The notes under the pieces: model-generated
The model's input: only the letters and a program-made list of their open reading frames with translations
The model's database searches: none
Told to the model about the DNA's origin: nothing
Shown here: positions 10,649-20,839 of the stretch, in pieces
Layout: every line of letters begins with the position of its first letter
How positions within the stretch are numbered: position 1 is the first letter of the stretch
Source of the DNA: Crotalaria pallida
Taxonomy: Eukaryota > Streptophyta > Magnoliopsida > Fabales > Fabaceae
Length of the DNA stretch: 64,000 nucleotides
Reading direction: 5' to 3'
NCBI GenBank assembly: GCA_037953625.1
Contig: CM075651.1
Coordinates: forward strand, 60,932,501-60,996,500
Translations under genes and position numbers: made by a program

Positions 10649-10925
10649 TGGAAATTCTGATGAATTAGGGGTTGATCAATTGATTTCTGGTTGAAGGAGG
10701 GTGATTAGGGTTTCAGAATTGTGCTGAGCAATTCGTCTTCGTTGTTGAGTGTTAGTAATCGAGTGATACACGATTGTGAAGTTTACATCAAGAGCTTTAC
10801 AAAGATCTAAACACTGTGAGTTGAGAGTTAGTGTGGAGGGAGAAATCAAGCTTGGAAGTGGAAGGTAGAAAGCTGAGTTCTTTGTGGATCCTGATTCTGG
10901 AAGCTGATTTCCAAACTCGATTGTG

Positions 10926-10931
10926 GTAAGC
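10926..10931 (+). promoter_or_regulatory. predicted 5' splice site of the C3 LTR transcript
   Basis: TTGTG|GTAAGC is a good plant donor. Paired with TTTAG|GTGATGG at 12625 it defines a 1700-bp intron that holds both downstream palindrome pairs. In the spliced product the frame upstream of the ATG has a TGA 18 bases before the junction, so translation should start at the exon-2 ATG (12629). Confidence 0.5.
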
Positions 10932-11569
10932 TTAGTTGATCTTTGAGTCCCAAACTTCTTTGATTCTCTAGTGCATGTACCCTACTTTGAATTCTGATCA
11001 TTTTCCCTAATTTCTTTGGCCAATTTCTATGTCAAATTTGGTGGTTTCTGGACCCTGTTGCTGGAAACCGAATCTGAGAGCAGACTTGGGGAAATTGTGG
11101 GAATCTGTGGTTTTTCTTCAAATCCAGTGATAACCTTCATCAAGATCGTCTTAGAGGTATGGGAGAAGTCTGTACTATACTAGATTTAGACTAAAAATCG
11201 AATGATTTAGGATTTGAGTTCACAAAACTCAAAAGGGCATTATGTGTTTTTAAGCACAAAGGCTTGGAGGCCAAAAACTTGCTCACTGTGGTTTTGAGCA
11301 ACTTTAATTTGATGCATGCAAGCTATATAAATGCTGAATTCTGTGTTTGAGTGCTTAATCTAAGTTTTGTTGTGTTAAATTGTGTTTATGTGAATTTTCA
11401 TGCAATTTGATACAATAAACTTGATGCATGCAATATGGATGTGTTTCTGGGTGTAAACATGTTTATTTTAAGGCATATGAACTTTGTGCATAATGAAATT
11501 TGGTTAGATTTGAGAAAGGAAGAAATTGAGTTGTTAAAACTCTTGTTTTAATGGTCTGACTGCATAATC

Positions 11570-11969
11570 TAACCGGTTATACGATTTTCGTAACCGGTTA
11601 GACACTGCAGATTTTCAAAGAAAATGAGTTTATTAAACAGTCCTGAAATCTTAATGGTTTCTGCTCAAATTTAAGCTTTAATTTCATTATACATGATCTG
11701 AACTTGAGTTGTCAAAGTTCTGATTTGAAAGATCAAATTTAATGCCTTAAGTTAATGAAATAATTTCAAGAGGAAATTATGTTCATTGGAAAAGGAAATG
11801 TGATTTGGACTTTTGAATGTTGAAACAATGGTTTTTGAGGTATAAAAGAATGCTAAATGTGTTTTGGATTGGGTATAGAATTCAAGAAAAAGGGTTTTTC
11901 TGAATTGCAATGGTAAACAGTTCAGGTCTGTAATTCTAACCGGTTAGCCTGAAACTGTAACCGGTTAGT
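11570..11969 (+). repeat. two intronic pairs of TAACCGGTTA palindromes in C3
   Basis: ACCGGT cores start at 11572 and 11593, and at 11939 and 11960. Spacing is 21 bp in each pair. They lie in the predicted LTR intron at the same places as in C2. Confidence 0.92.
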
Positions 11970-12628
11970 ACCTGAATCTGAAAAATAAAAAGTCAAGTTT
12001 TTGAATACCATTGACTTTGTTTTACCCAACCTAAGTTAAAAAGGCATGTTTTGAGAAAAATTCAAAGGGGAAATTTTATGTCAAATGTTATACCTCAAAT
12101 AAATCATTCAAAAGTAGAAATTGGAATATTTCTAAATCACATTAATTAATGTAAAGATAAAAACCAACCCTGATGTTTTTGCATACATATAGACTGGAAG
12201 TCTGGTTGGTAGGAACGTTTATCATATTCTGGGAATATGAGGAGGGTACTCCGGGAGTACCAAATGATAACCTACTTGATGACACATTATAGATATGTGG
12301 CCAGTGTCCGGGACCTGGTTTTTATGCGTTCTGGGAACGTGGTTCACACTCCAGGAGTGATGGTTTTTATCCAAGTATGGTTCGACATTATGTTCTGGGA
12401 ACACAAGGGTGTACTGGATGGACGTCCAAGATGGACATTTAGAGGCCTAAGTTGTGGATAGAAAATCATACATCATGCCACTTGCATTATAAGGGTTATA
12501 ATGTTGAAAAATTGGTGTGCTCATATGTATCTGCATTATGATCTGTCCATGATATATTTGTGATTGTAATTTTAGTCTTTATCCATTATGTATATGTGTA
12601 TACTTACTCCTTGTGCCCTGTTTAGGTG

Positions 12629-13102
12629 ATGGCCAGATACCTAGCCTGCATCGAGATACGCCCTATCCCTAGCGGTATATGGACGTATGAGGAGCACCGT
12701 GCCACCTTTGAGGGGGAGGTTGAGATTACTCTCTACCACCCTAACCCTCTGGTGCGGGTGCGACCTCGTCGATTTAGGGTTCCATTAGTCTATACTATGC
12801 ATGTTCCACCTTTTTACACTTATAGAGGACCACCCCCGGCTCGACCTATGCGTCGTTTCCATAGTTTTCGTTTTAGAGCTGCCACTCGTTCCCATCGTTC
12901 ATCCCATAGAGTTGTCACTGAGGAGACTCCTTCTCCTGGTCCGACTGAGTATGATAGGACTGCTTATGCGGATCCTAGACCCAGTGGTGGGGTCTCTACA
13001 CCGTCGGGCGAGGTCGAGGAGGACCCTGTGGAGGATGAGAGCGAGGAGGAGGTGCATGTTGAGCCGACTGTTTCTGCTAGAGGTGGACCCACTGGTTCAT
13101 AG
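12629..13102 (+). CDS. LTR-encoded family-C protein, C3 copy (157 aa), unknown function
   Basis: ATG at 12629 directly follows the predicted exon junction (AG at 12624-12625, then GTG ATG); stop TAG at 13100-13102. About 93% identical to the C2 product and about 77% to C1 over the first 97 residues. Conserved blocks are the same: RPIPSGIW, EGEVEITLYHPNPL, RVRPRRFR, MHVPPFYTYRGPPPARP, RRFHSFRFRAATRSH and the acidic tail. All three copies keep the full frame in otherwise non-coding LTRs, which points to selection on the protein during recent family history. The C3 copy has its promoter, leader and splice sites in the same LTR, so a solo LTR could still express it. Function unknown. Confidence 0.72.
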   Translation: MARYLACIEIRPIPSGIWTYEEHRATFEGEVEITLYHPNPLVRVRPRRFRVPLVYTMHVPPFYTYRGPPPARPMRRFHSFRFRAATRSHRSSHRVVTEETPSPGPTEYDRTAYADPRPSGGVSTPSGEVEEDPVEDESEEEVHVEPTVSARGGPTGS

Positions 13103-13857
13103 GAGCCTGCATAGCATAGGTGTTTTGGATCCTAGATCCTAGGGATAGAGCTGTGGAGGATCTGAGGAGCTGCTGAGGACATGGAAGACTTGCTCTGGGA
13201 CTTCTGCTTTTGAACTTTGTTATATATTGTATATATTGAGAGGTCTTAGAGTGAGCTTTTATTTTAGTGCAGCTGGTCTGTATATGTCTTATCAAAACTT
13301 GCTATCTCGACTTTTTATCACTTGCTACTGTATTGATGGGGTTTTATTTGATGGTATGATCTATATATATATATGATGTTTATTTTCCTCAGCAGTGCCC
13401 CATAAGTACTATTTTTCTTCCGCGAACTCTGATTTCAGTTTATAAAGAATTCAGCGAAACGTATATATTTTATATACTCAAATCTGACTCTAGAGGCAAA
13501 TCATATGTTTAAATAATAACTACTAAGGTTTCCTATAAATAAGGACGTGCTTTCTCGAGAGTCTTTTTCAAATCTAAGATAATACTAAGCCGAATTCATG
13601 AAACGGTTTATGTCAAAAAGAGGTTTTGATTAAGCAAGTAATAATATTAAAAAGGAAAAATTTTCTAGTCCTAATTTTGATAGCAAGTAGTAAACTATTT
13701 GGAAATATTAATTATTTTCAAGTTAAAAAGAGAGCGTCACAGTGATTTTGTCTTAATGTGTGTGTAATGTGTGATGCATGAAAATGGTTGTGAAACTAGG
13801 ATTTCTTAGAATTAATTGAATTGTTACGTGAATTAATAATTTTAGGAATAAAAGTAT

Positions 13858-13960
13858 GAGACATGTGTGTGTGTATGAGAGTGCCACGGTTTGTGTATGT
13901 GCATGTAGGTGTGAGTGTGTGTGTGTGCTATATGTATGTACGTGTGTGTGTGTATGATGA
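13858..13960 (+). repeat. TG-rich microsatellite in B1 U3
   Basis: Runs of (TG)n and TGTATG upstream of the presumed promoter. A similar TG-rich stretch occupies the same LTR position in D (about 23030-23125 and 60015-60110) and, as CA on the plus strand, in the minus-strand LTRs. Confidence 0.8.
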
Positions 13961-16900
13961 GCTTAGAGAGTAAGAAACCAAGCCAACTAAGTTAGAACCA
14001 TGGAGTAACTAAGTGGTGGAAACCCTAACTATTAGCTAACTACCCATTAGACCTAAGTGACCCCTAGCAACCTAGCCTAGTCCATTTTGTCTCCCCTTAA
14101 CTTTGATAACATCCACCCATGCAAAATTGTGATGACCAAATCGCCCTCCCTAGTTGCACATGGACCGAATTTTACAAGGCCAAAATGGGAAATCATGAAC
14201 TTGCCTATAGATAGAATCAAGCCTTAGTTCATTTCCTTTCATCCATTCTCGTTTTCACCCTCCCAACACAAACACTTCTCTAAGAGCTCCTTCAAACTCT
14301 TAGAGAGAAATAGAAAAGAAATAGAGAAAGAGAGAAAGAGAGTTGGCCGTGAGCCTTAGGAGGGAGAAAGAAGGAGATTTAGAGCTAGATCAAGAGTAAC
14401 CTTTTGAAGATCTAAGTGCTAGGAGCCAAAAGAACCAACCCTTCTTGGTAGGAAACTCGAAGGACAAGAGAAAGAAATGTTATAGTTTAGCTTTTTCCCT
14501 TTTTAGTTTGTAGATCCCTTTTTATTTTCTCTTTGCATGTTTGTTTTTATGACTTGTAAGATGAGTCTGTATGTTATTCTTTCTTTTTCTTGGACTTTTA
14601 AGGACTTAATATAATTTGTAATAAGTGTAACTCTATGTGTGTGAGTCGGTTTATGTTTTCTTGTTAGATCTTAATGTTTTTCTAACTCAAGCTTAAAGAT
14701 CTAGAGTTTTGTTTAAGATTTTGTGAAGCTTGACATAGATCTTTCTTGCATGTATATTTTTCTTGTTCTAAACCATGATCTATATGTGTTTATGTGATTA
14801 TTTGACAAGTAAACTTATGATTTAAGTTTGATAAATGGTAAAGTAAAATTCTTTGGCCTTGCATGTTGAAATTTCTTGTTAAAACCGTGAGCTATAATGC
14901 TCTTAAGAAATGATTTGATAAATTAATTTATGCTTTGAAATTGATTTGAAATCTTTTATCTTGCATGCTAAATTTTCTTGCTTGATTGATGATCTATGTT
15001 GTGTTTGTGTGATTTCTTGATGAACCAACATATGATTTAATTTTGTTTGAAAATAAAGTTAAGATCTTCTACTTTACATGTCGATTTGATAATGATCTTG
15101 TTGATTTATGTGCATATATTTAATGATCCAAGTTTTTAAAGCATGCATGATAATTTTAAGTAGAAAAATCATGTTTTTATTTAAGTGCATGTCACGGTTT
15201 TGGAAGAGAAAATTTAAGAGACAAGTTTTCAAATGATTTTTGAATATAAACTTGATTTAACTTAAGTATTTGTGTTTTATGTATGCTTTATTTTGTGAAA
15301 GGCCATTCGGCCATATTGAATAAAAATGAATCTCATGTCTTTTATTATGTAAAAAGTTGATGCATGTATGTTATAAGGCTAGATCTAATAATTTTAAGTG
15401 CATGCATGTTATTTTTAGAAGTTTAAAGTATAATCTTGATTTTTGTTGAAGAAAAAGTGATGAATTTGAGTTATTTGTGGATGTGATGTGAATGAATGTT
15501 GTGGTGTGATGTTTTGAAAAGTTTGCTTTGAAATCTTAAATATCATGATTTGATTTTATGACTTTTGTATGTTGAAAATTGAACCAAAACATTGCATCTT
15601 TGCATGAGGGTATTCGGCCATGGAGAGATAGGAATAGGAAATTGTATTTGATCATTGTTTAGGTTGCATGTAGGATGAGACTAGCTTAATTTAAAGGTTT
15701 AGTATGTGCATGCATGAAATCCTTAAGAAAAATTAAAAAAAATTAAACTTTGGAGTAAATTGTAATTTAATTTGTTGTTTGATTCAAGATTGTTAAATTT
15801 TCTTTTTAATGTTCTCGGTTTTTAGTTCTAAAAAGAAAGAAAATGATTTCATTTGTTTTGTGCTTTTATGTATGCATCAATCTTTGAAAAATTGCACCTA
15901 GATAATTCGGCCTAGGTATGCTAGTGCAGTTAGGAAAATTTGTCTTCATGAAATGACCTTTGAGAATGATTATGTTTATGATGCTATGTGTGTGATTTGA
16001 ATGATATGTTGTTTGTTTTGATTTTCTTTTTGGTTTTTAGAAATAAAATAAATAAGTTTATTGAATAATTGAAAAAGGAATTTTGTTGAAAATCCAATGA
16101 TTTCTAATGTGACTAATATTATGTGAAGTAGTGAATGTTTTAATGATGCGTTGTTTGAATGTGTTTTTCTATATTTGAATTTCCAAAGGATTGAAAAATG
16201 TTTTATTGAAAAAGTATGATTTAAGAAACTTAAATTGATTTAAAGAATGAATTCTGTTTTGATAAGAAAATCATTTTCTAAAGTGTTTCAAAGTTTTCTT
16301 GAAAACATTTTTCTGGATTTAAGAACTTTTAAAATGTGAACAAAGTGTTTTAAAAACAAGTAATGAATTCGTTAAAGACGTTTCTAACGCACGGGGAAAA
16401 ATGCTATAGTTCGGACGACAGACGCATCGGAAACGAAGCGGAGTTAGCAGTCGGGAAATCTTGGAACGTTTTCGGAGGCCTACGTCATTTGAGGTGAGAG
16501 AGGGGCTTCCCTTAAGACGCCATGGTATTTAGGTAACTTATTAAGAGGTCCAATCATCTCAAAGGTTGGACTCCAATCTCATTTAGCGTAGTGGTGTATG
16601 TGATAGCAATTGTTTGATTGTTTGTTTGGCTATCCACCCGAACGGCTGAGATTGGTTTATTAAATATGATGGTATGCTTTATGATTGATTTATGCTTGAA
16701 CTATTTGTTTATCATATACGGCATGTTATTTATTGATTGGTTAAGAAGTTGCGATATTATTGAGAAACATTGGTACGCTGTAATTATGTGATAAAGATAA
16801 ATTTGTGAAAGTAAGGAAATGAAATTGAGAAAATGATAAGTAATAATAAAGGTGATGTAAGTGAAATAAAATTCAAGATAAAGAGTTGAGGCTTGGAAAA

Positions 16901-16999
16901 GAGTAACGTTGTTATTGAGGTGAGATGTGGCTTGGTTCCTCTATTTTTGTTTTACACTGGGACTAGTGTTGAGTTGAGCTTGCTCCTCCATTAGCTCTC

Positions 17000-17490
17000 A
17001 GCAAAAATGTGATTTTTGAAAAAGGTTTTTGAAAAGAGATTTTTGAAAAGCTTTTTGTTAAAAGATATATTTTTGAAAAAGTTTTGTGAACCAATCTTTT
17101 TGAAAAGAGTTTTGTGAAAAGATATATTTTTTTTAGAAAAGTTTTTGGAACCAATCTTTTTGATAAAGTTTTTGAAATGATATTTTGAGAAATTCTTTTT
17201 GAAATGATATTTTTCTAAGAAAGTCTTTTGTGATAATATTTTTGAGAAAGTCTTTTTGAAAGAATATTTTTGAGAAAGTTTTATGAAAAGACCCTTTTGA
17301 GAAAAGTTTGTGAAAATAGATCTGTGAAAGTTTTTTGAAATAGTATTTTTAAGAAAGTTGGTGAAAGGATATTTTTGAGAAAATTTACGAAATGATACTT
17401 TTGAAAAAGTTTTGTGAAGTAATATTTCGAGAAGACTTTTGTGAAATGATGTTTTCGAAAAGGTTTTGCGAAAAGATATTTCTGAGAAAG
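17000..17490 (+). repeat. degenerate TTTTTGAAAAG repeat tract in B1
   Basis: Many imperfect units of the type TTTTGAGAAAGTTTTTGAAA, about 17-35 bases long. The homologous tract appears in reverse complement at about 33600-33760 in the tandem LTRs and at about 55570-55980 in the minus-strand D LTR. In each case a GAGTTGAGCTTGCTCCTCCA segment lies beside it. Confidence 0.75.
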
Positions 17491-18492
17491 ATGAGGAAAC
17501 GAGTTTGGGAAAGTGAGAACTTATGTGATGATATGAGAAAGATGGTGATCCGAAATGTTGTGATATATTGGGGAACAGATTGAACGATTAGTGGTCGGGA
17601 CTCGTTGAAGGGATGCACTAAGGATGAGCCGACCGTTAGGATTAAGCCATTAAATAAAACTTTAAATCTTTAAAACTTTAAAAAACTGTTAAAAGACATA
17701 CATAACGCGGTGAGGAATGAGTGTGTTATCGAAGTAGTGGAGAGGAAGATACTATGGGTATCTGCGGATACTCAGGTGGAGATTGCATGAGGGGAGGACT
17801 ATGACGGTGAAACGTCAAGAAGTCTAGAGTATATTTCTAGGCAGAACGAACTCCACAGGTGGCATACTAACGTGGTAGGGACTGGGTCCAATGCCGTGGT
17901 AAGTTCTGCACTCGAGACTAGAACTATACTGTTGCCCCCTTGATTGCAAATCTAGAACAGTGAGAGGGACTGGAGTGGGGCATCTTGATTGCCACTGTAA
18001 GTGAGACAGTGTGCCTTGATTATGTATATGAATTGAATTGAATTGATTTGAGGCTGAGTCCTCCTGGTCTGGGACCATTTGATTGTTGAGACAGTTGTCG
18101 TGCCCGTATGGTAAAGGTCATGTACTCCTGTTTGCTTCCGACTAGGTTTGGATGGATGACCGAGGAGATGTAGACGTGTGAGCCGTTTGCCTCAATGATG
18201 TTTGTTCCCCTAATCATTGAGTGGATTGAGATGATAAAACTTAATAATTTAAAGATTAAAAAGAATAGTACAGTAATGGTATTGAGTATTGAACGGGATT
18301 TGAGAAGCGAGAATAAGATGGTGTTTATTTGATGATGATGATTATGTTTGTTTATTTGATTTGTATGTTATTTATTGTTTTATCTTAATAATTGCCTATC
18401 GTAAATCCACATAGTCGACATTACATGTTTTGGGTAGCTCACTCTCTCGCACTTCTGCTTTGTATTGGGAAAAAACTCTGTATGGTCTTTAG

Positions 18493-18732
18493 ATGGAAAA
18501 CATAGCGAAGTTTCAGCTCATTCGGGAGATAGGAGCATCTCCTTTAAAGGGAGACAATATAACTATGACTGGCCGTGTCATAGTTTATATTGAGATGAAA
18601 CGGAATAGAAAGGAAATCATGGAGAGACTGCTAGCTCGTTATGAGGAGGAGAAGAAAGCACGAGAAGCTGCCATGGAGAGTGTTTCTAAGGAGGCTGCTG
18701 AGGATGATGTTGCTTGCGACCCGAGGATTTGA
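18493..18732 (+). CDS. small LTR-encoded frame of B1 (79 aa), unknown
   Basis: The ATG follows directly after an acceptor-like TTTAG (18488-18492), the same LTR position and arrangement as the family-C frame. The predicted product is charged and mostly helical, with a Lys/Arg/Glu-rich centre (MERLLARYEEEKKAREAAME) and no known domain. TGA ends it at 18732. The counterpart exon in other families encodes different short basic peptides, so coding status is uncertain and it may be a 5' leader exon only. Confidence 0.35.
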   Translation: MENIAKFQLIREIGASPLKGDNITMTGRVIVYIEMKRNRKEIMERLLARYEEEKKAREAAMESVSKEAAEDDVACDPRI

Positions 18733-19152
18733 TCTACCAAGATTCAGAGTTCGATGGCAAGCATTAGTGTAGATGACTAGAAGTTAGGTAATTCCCCTTC
18801 AGAGTTTTGTAATCCATTGCAAAGTACTTAGAATCCTAGCTCTAATGTGCTGTAACCCCAACGAAATTCATTTTCAGTGTCGATGTTTTGGAATTAAGTT
18901 GAAAGGGCTGTTAATTTAAAAAGAAGTTTTTTGAAAAACAAGTTTCAAGGTGCGGTGTCTTGTGACATCTCGGTTTGGAACTTGAAAGGTTTATGCAATG
19001 TGAGAACATGAGTTTTTAAATTGTAATTATGTTTCGAAAACCCAAATTTTCTCATCTTGTGTAACACTTGTTTTAAAAAAAAAAAAAATTTCCCAAAATT
19101 TCACTATAAACAGTTGTGGTTTTCAAGTTGCCAAATCGGGGTGTTACAGAAT

Positions 19153-19164
19153 TGGTATCAGAGC
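19153..19164 (+). promoter_or_regulatory. primer-binding site of B1 (tRNA-iMet)
   Basis: TGGTATCAGAGC is complementary to the 3' end of plant initiator tRNA-Met. It lies 4 bases after the LTR end. Confidence 0.92.
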
Positions 19165-19490
19165 AATGGTTGACCTAAGTAACTTTATGCATGGATTTTC
19201 ATACTCTGTGTGTGCGTTAGTATTAAGATAGCAGTAGACGAGAATAGGAACGCTAGGAGTATGCTGACGTTTTCCTGGAGAGTGTCAGTTTTCGTCTGCA
19301 ATGGAATCAAGGAGCAGTGATTAGAGTCGTCATGGAACGTTAATTCGTGGTTCGAAACTTCTTCGTTGAACTTCTCTTTGATGTGAACCCCTTTTTAATC
19401 GAAATAACCTTTGAGCTATTGACCTGAGATCTTGTTTTGTGACTAGAACCCCCTTTCTTGTTGAAGCTTTTCTTTCGTAAACCTTATGCG

Positions 19491-19508
19491 TGCCAAATTT
19501 CTTTGGCA
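19491..19508 (+). ncRNA. conserved 7-bp hairpin in the B1 interior
   Basis: TGCCAAA-TTTC-TTTGGCA. The same stem with a different tetraloop (GCAA) occurs in both interiors of the minus-strand tandem at 38854-38871 and 46028-46045, about 330-350 bases downstream of the primer site in each. A conserved stem with a changed loop suggests an RNA structure, perhaps for packaging or dimerisation (inference). Confidence 0.4.
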
Positions 19509-20827
19509 TGACATTTGAAGAAGCCTTTTTGAGGATCTTAAACTATTATTTTGACAAAGCCTTGATTGCTAATGAACCCAAAGCCTACTCTTTTGATCTT
19601 TGACTAGACATCTATTCTTTCCTAAAATCTTGTTGAAAATTTGGGGTTGTGACACCTAGTACCAGTCAAGTGGATAGTTTTAGAATGGAGGGTTAGTTGT
19701 GAAGTGATGTTAGGCAAGAGTTGCAAGGACCCAGGAAAATAAGGAGTAGTAGATATGAATTAAGGGCAGTATGAGTTTTGGAGAAAATAGGAGGATCCTT
19801 TTGAGTCTTAGATGAGTGGCTAGTTATGTAAAGTGATTAGGATTAAGAATTTTGATGCCGGAATGATTAAATTAATGGTTTAGATGGTGATAAGATGAGG
19901 AAGAAATTAAGGTAAAAATTGGAATTTAGAGTCATAGTATCTTGATTTGAGTTGGCACATGGTTAGATAGAGGTGAATAAGTGATGATGTGGTAAAGTCG
20001 AATTGAAAAGTTGGTAGAAATTGTGGATAAAATCCTTAAGTGTTGATCCAAGGTTAGGTAAAAATCTAAGATTTGATGTGGTAATGGGTAATAAGTCTTT
20101 GAGTGGAGGAATTCTAATGGTTTAGAATATGAGGAAAATTGTGGAAAGTGGAAAAAGGTTTAGAATTGTCTAAGTTGTGTGATCAAATGTTTAAGATAGG
20201 AATTGAGATAGTGTGTATTTCTTGAGGATTAGTGGTTGTTAGAGCAAAAGGAGGATAGAATAGTAATCATGGGAGTTTGAAGAGGACAATAATTTAGGCA
20301 ATAAGAGGATAGATTGGAGCTAAGTGATGAGAAATTTTGTAAGGATTGATCAAAGAATAGTGAAGGATAGGAGTAGTTGGAGGTTAAGTTGGTGATAATG
20401 AGTGTGGTGTTGAGAGCTATGAGTCATTTAAGTTGGGGAGTAGTTGGAAATGTGAGGTTTTGAGGAGTAGTTTGTTTAGGCTTGAATTGTTGACAAGGAT
20501 GTAACCCTAGGCGTGATGGTGTCTTGACCCTAAATAAATGTAACCCTGTTATCTTGATGTTGTTTTGATGCCTTTAAACCCTCAGTTCATTGTTTTCCAT
20601 GACACTGTGTTGTTTTTACCCCATCATGTTTGTTGTTGAAAGTACCTCAAGAGATTACTTTTGCAAGTAATCTATTTGAATTGCCCTTGAGAACGATGAA
20701 TAGATAGTGCGTATTCGAAGATACGACGATTGCTACAGTTGAAGAGGAAAAGAATTTCTTCAAGGAGCTACGCGTTCACAGATTAGCCAGACTCTATGCA
20801 GCATTTCTCGAGGACGATAAATCTTCA

Positions 20828-20839
20828 AGTTGGGGAGAA
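20828..20839 (+). promoter_or_regulatory. polypurine tract of B1
   Basis: AGTTGGGGAGAA directly before TGTAACACCCCGC. The same tract precedes the 3' LTR in D (about 59573-59583) and, reversed, in the tandem (37761-37772 and 44935-44946). Confidence 0.9.

Larger units (their letters stand above)
10213..13741 (+). mobile_element. complete solo LTR C3 (family C, 3529 bp)
   Basis: Starts TGTAACATCCC, ends GAGCGTCACA, and is flanked by identical 5-bp duplications GTGAT (10208-10212 and 13742-13746). B1 LTR sequence continues on both sides, so the borders are firm. No primer site or interior exists, so this is a solo LTR left by LTR-LTR recombination. Inside, in order: a promoter-proximal ACCGGT pair (10481, 10502), TATA box (10639), leader exon, 5' splice site (10926), two more ACCGGT pairs (11572-11965), 3' splice site (12624-12625) and a 157-codon frame (12629-13102). 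A 3.5-kb LTR with this much organisation is unusual. Confidence 0.92.
13742..19148 (+). mobile_element. B1 5' LTR, main part
   Basis: Continues the LTR interrupted by C3 and ends in CGGGGTGTTACA (19148), followed by a tRNA-iMet primer site. Contents: a TG-rich stretch (13858-13960), a weak TATA-like CTATAGATAG near 14205, a leader with GTTGGCCGTGAG (14342), a possible splice donor at 14448 (CTTCTTG|GTAGGA), AT-rich intron-like sequence, a TTTTTGAAAAG repeat tract (17000-17490), and an acceptor AG (18491-18492) directly before a small frame. The segment 14343-16035 is nearly identical to the 3' LTR copy at 20908-22593. No other coding potential is seen. Confidence 0.85.
19149..20839 (+). mobile_element. 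B1 interior, non-coding
   Basis: 1691 bp between the primer site and the polypurine tract with no gag or pol frame, so B1 is a LARD-type non-autonomous element. Near its end (about 20641-20839) a decayed frame reads KNFFKELRVHRLARLY and ends in SSSWGE at the polypurine tract. The same phrase occurs in the tandem interiors. It may be a relic of the end of pol in the autonomous ancestor. A conserved hairpin lies at 19491-19508. Confidence 0.8.
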
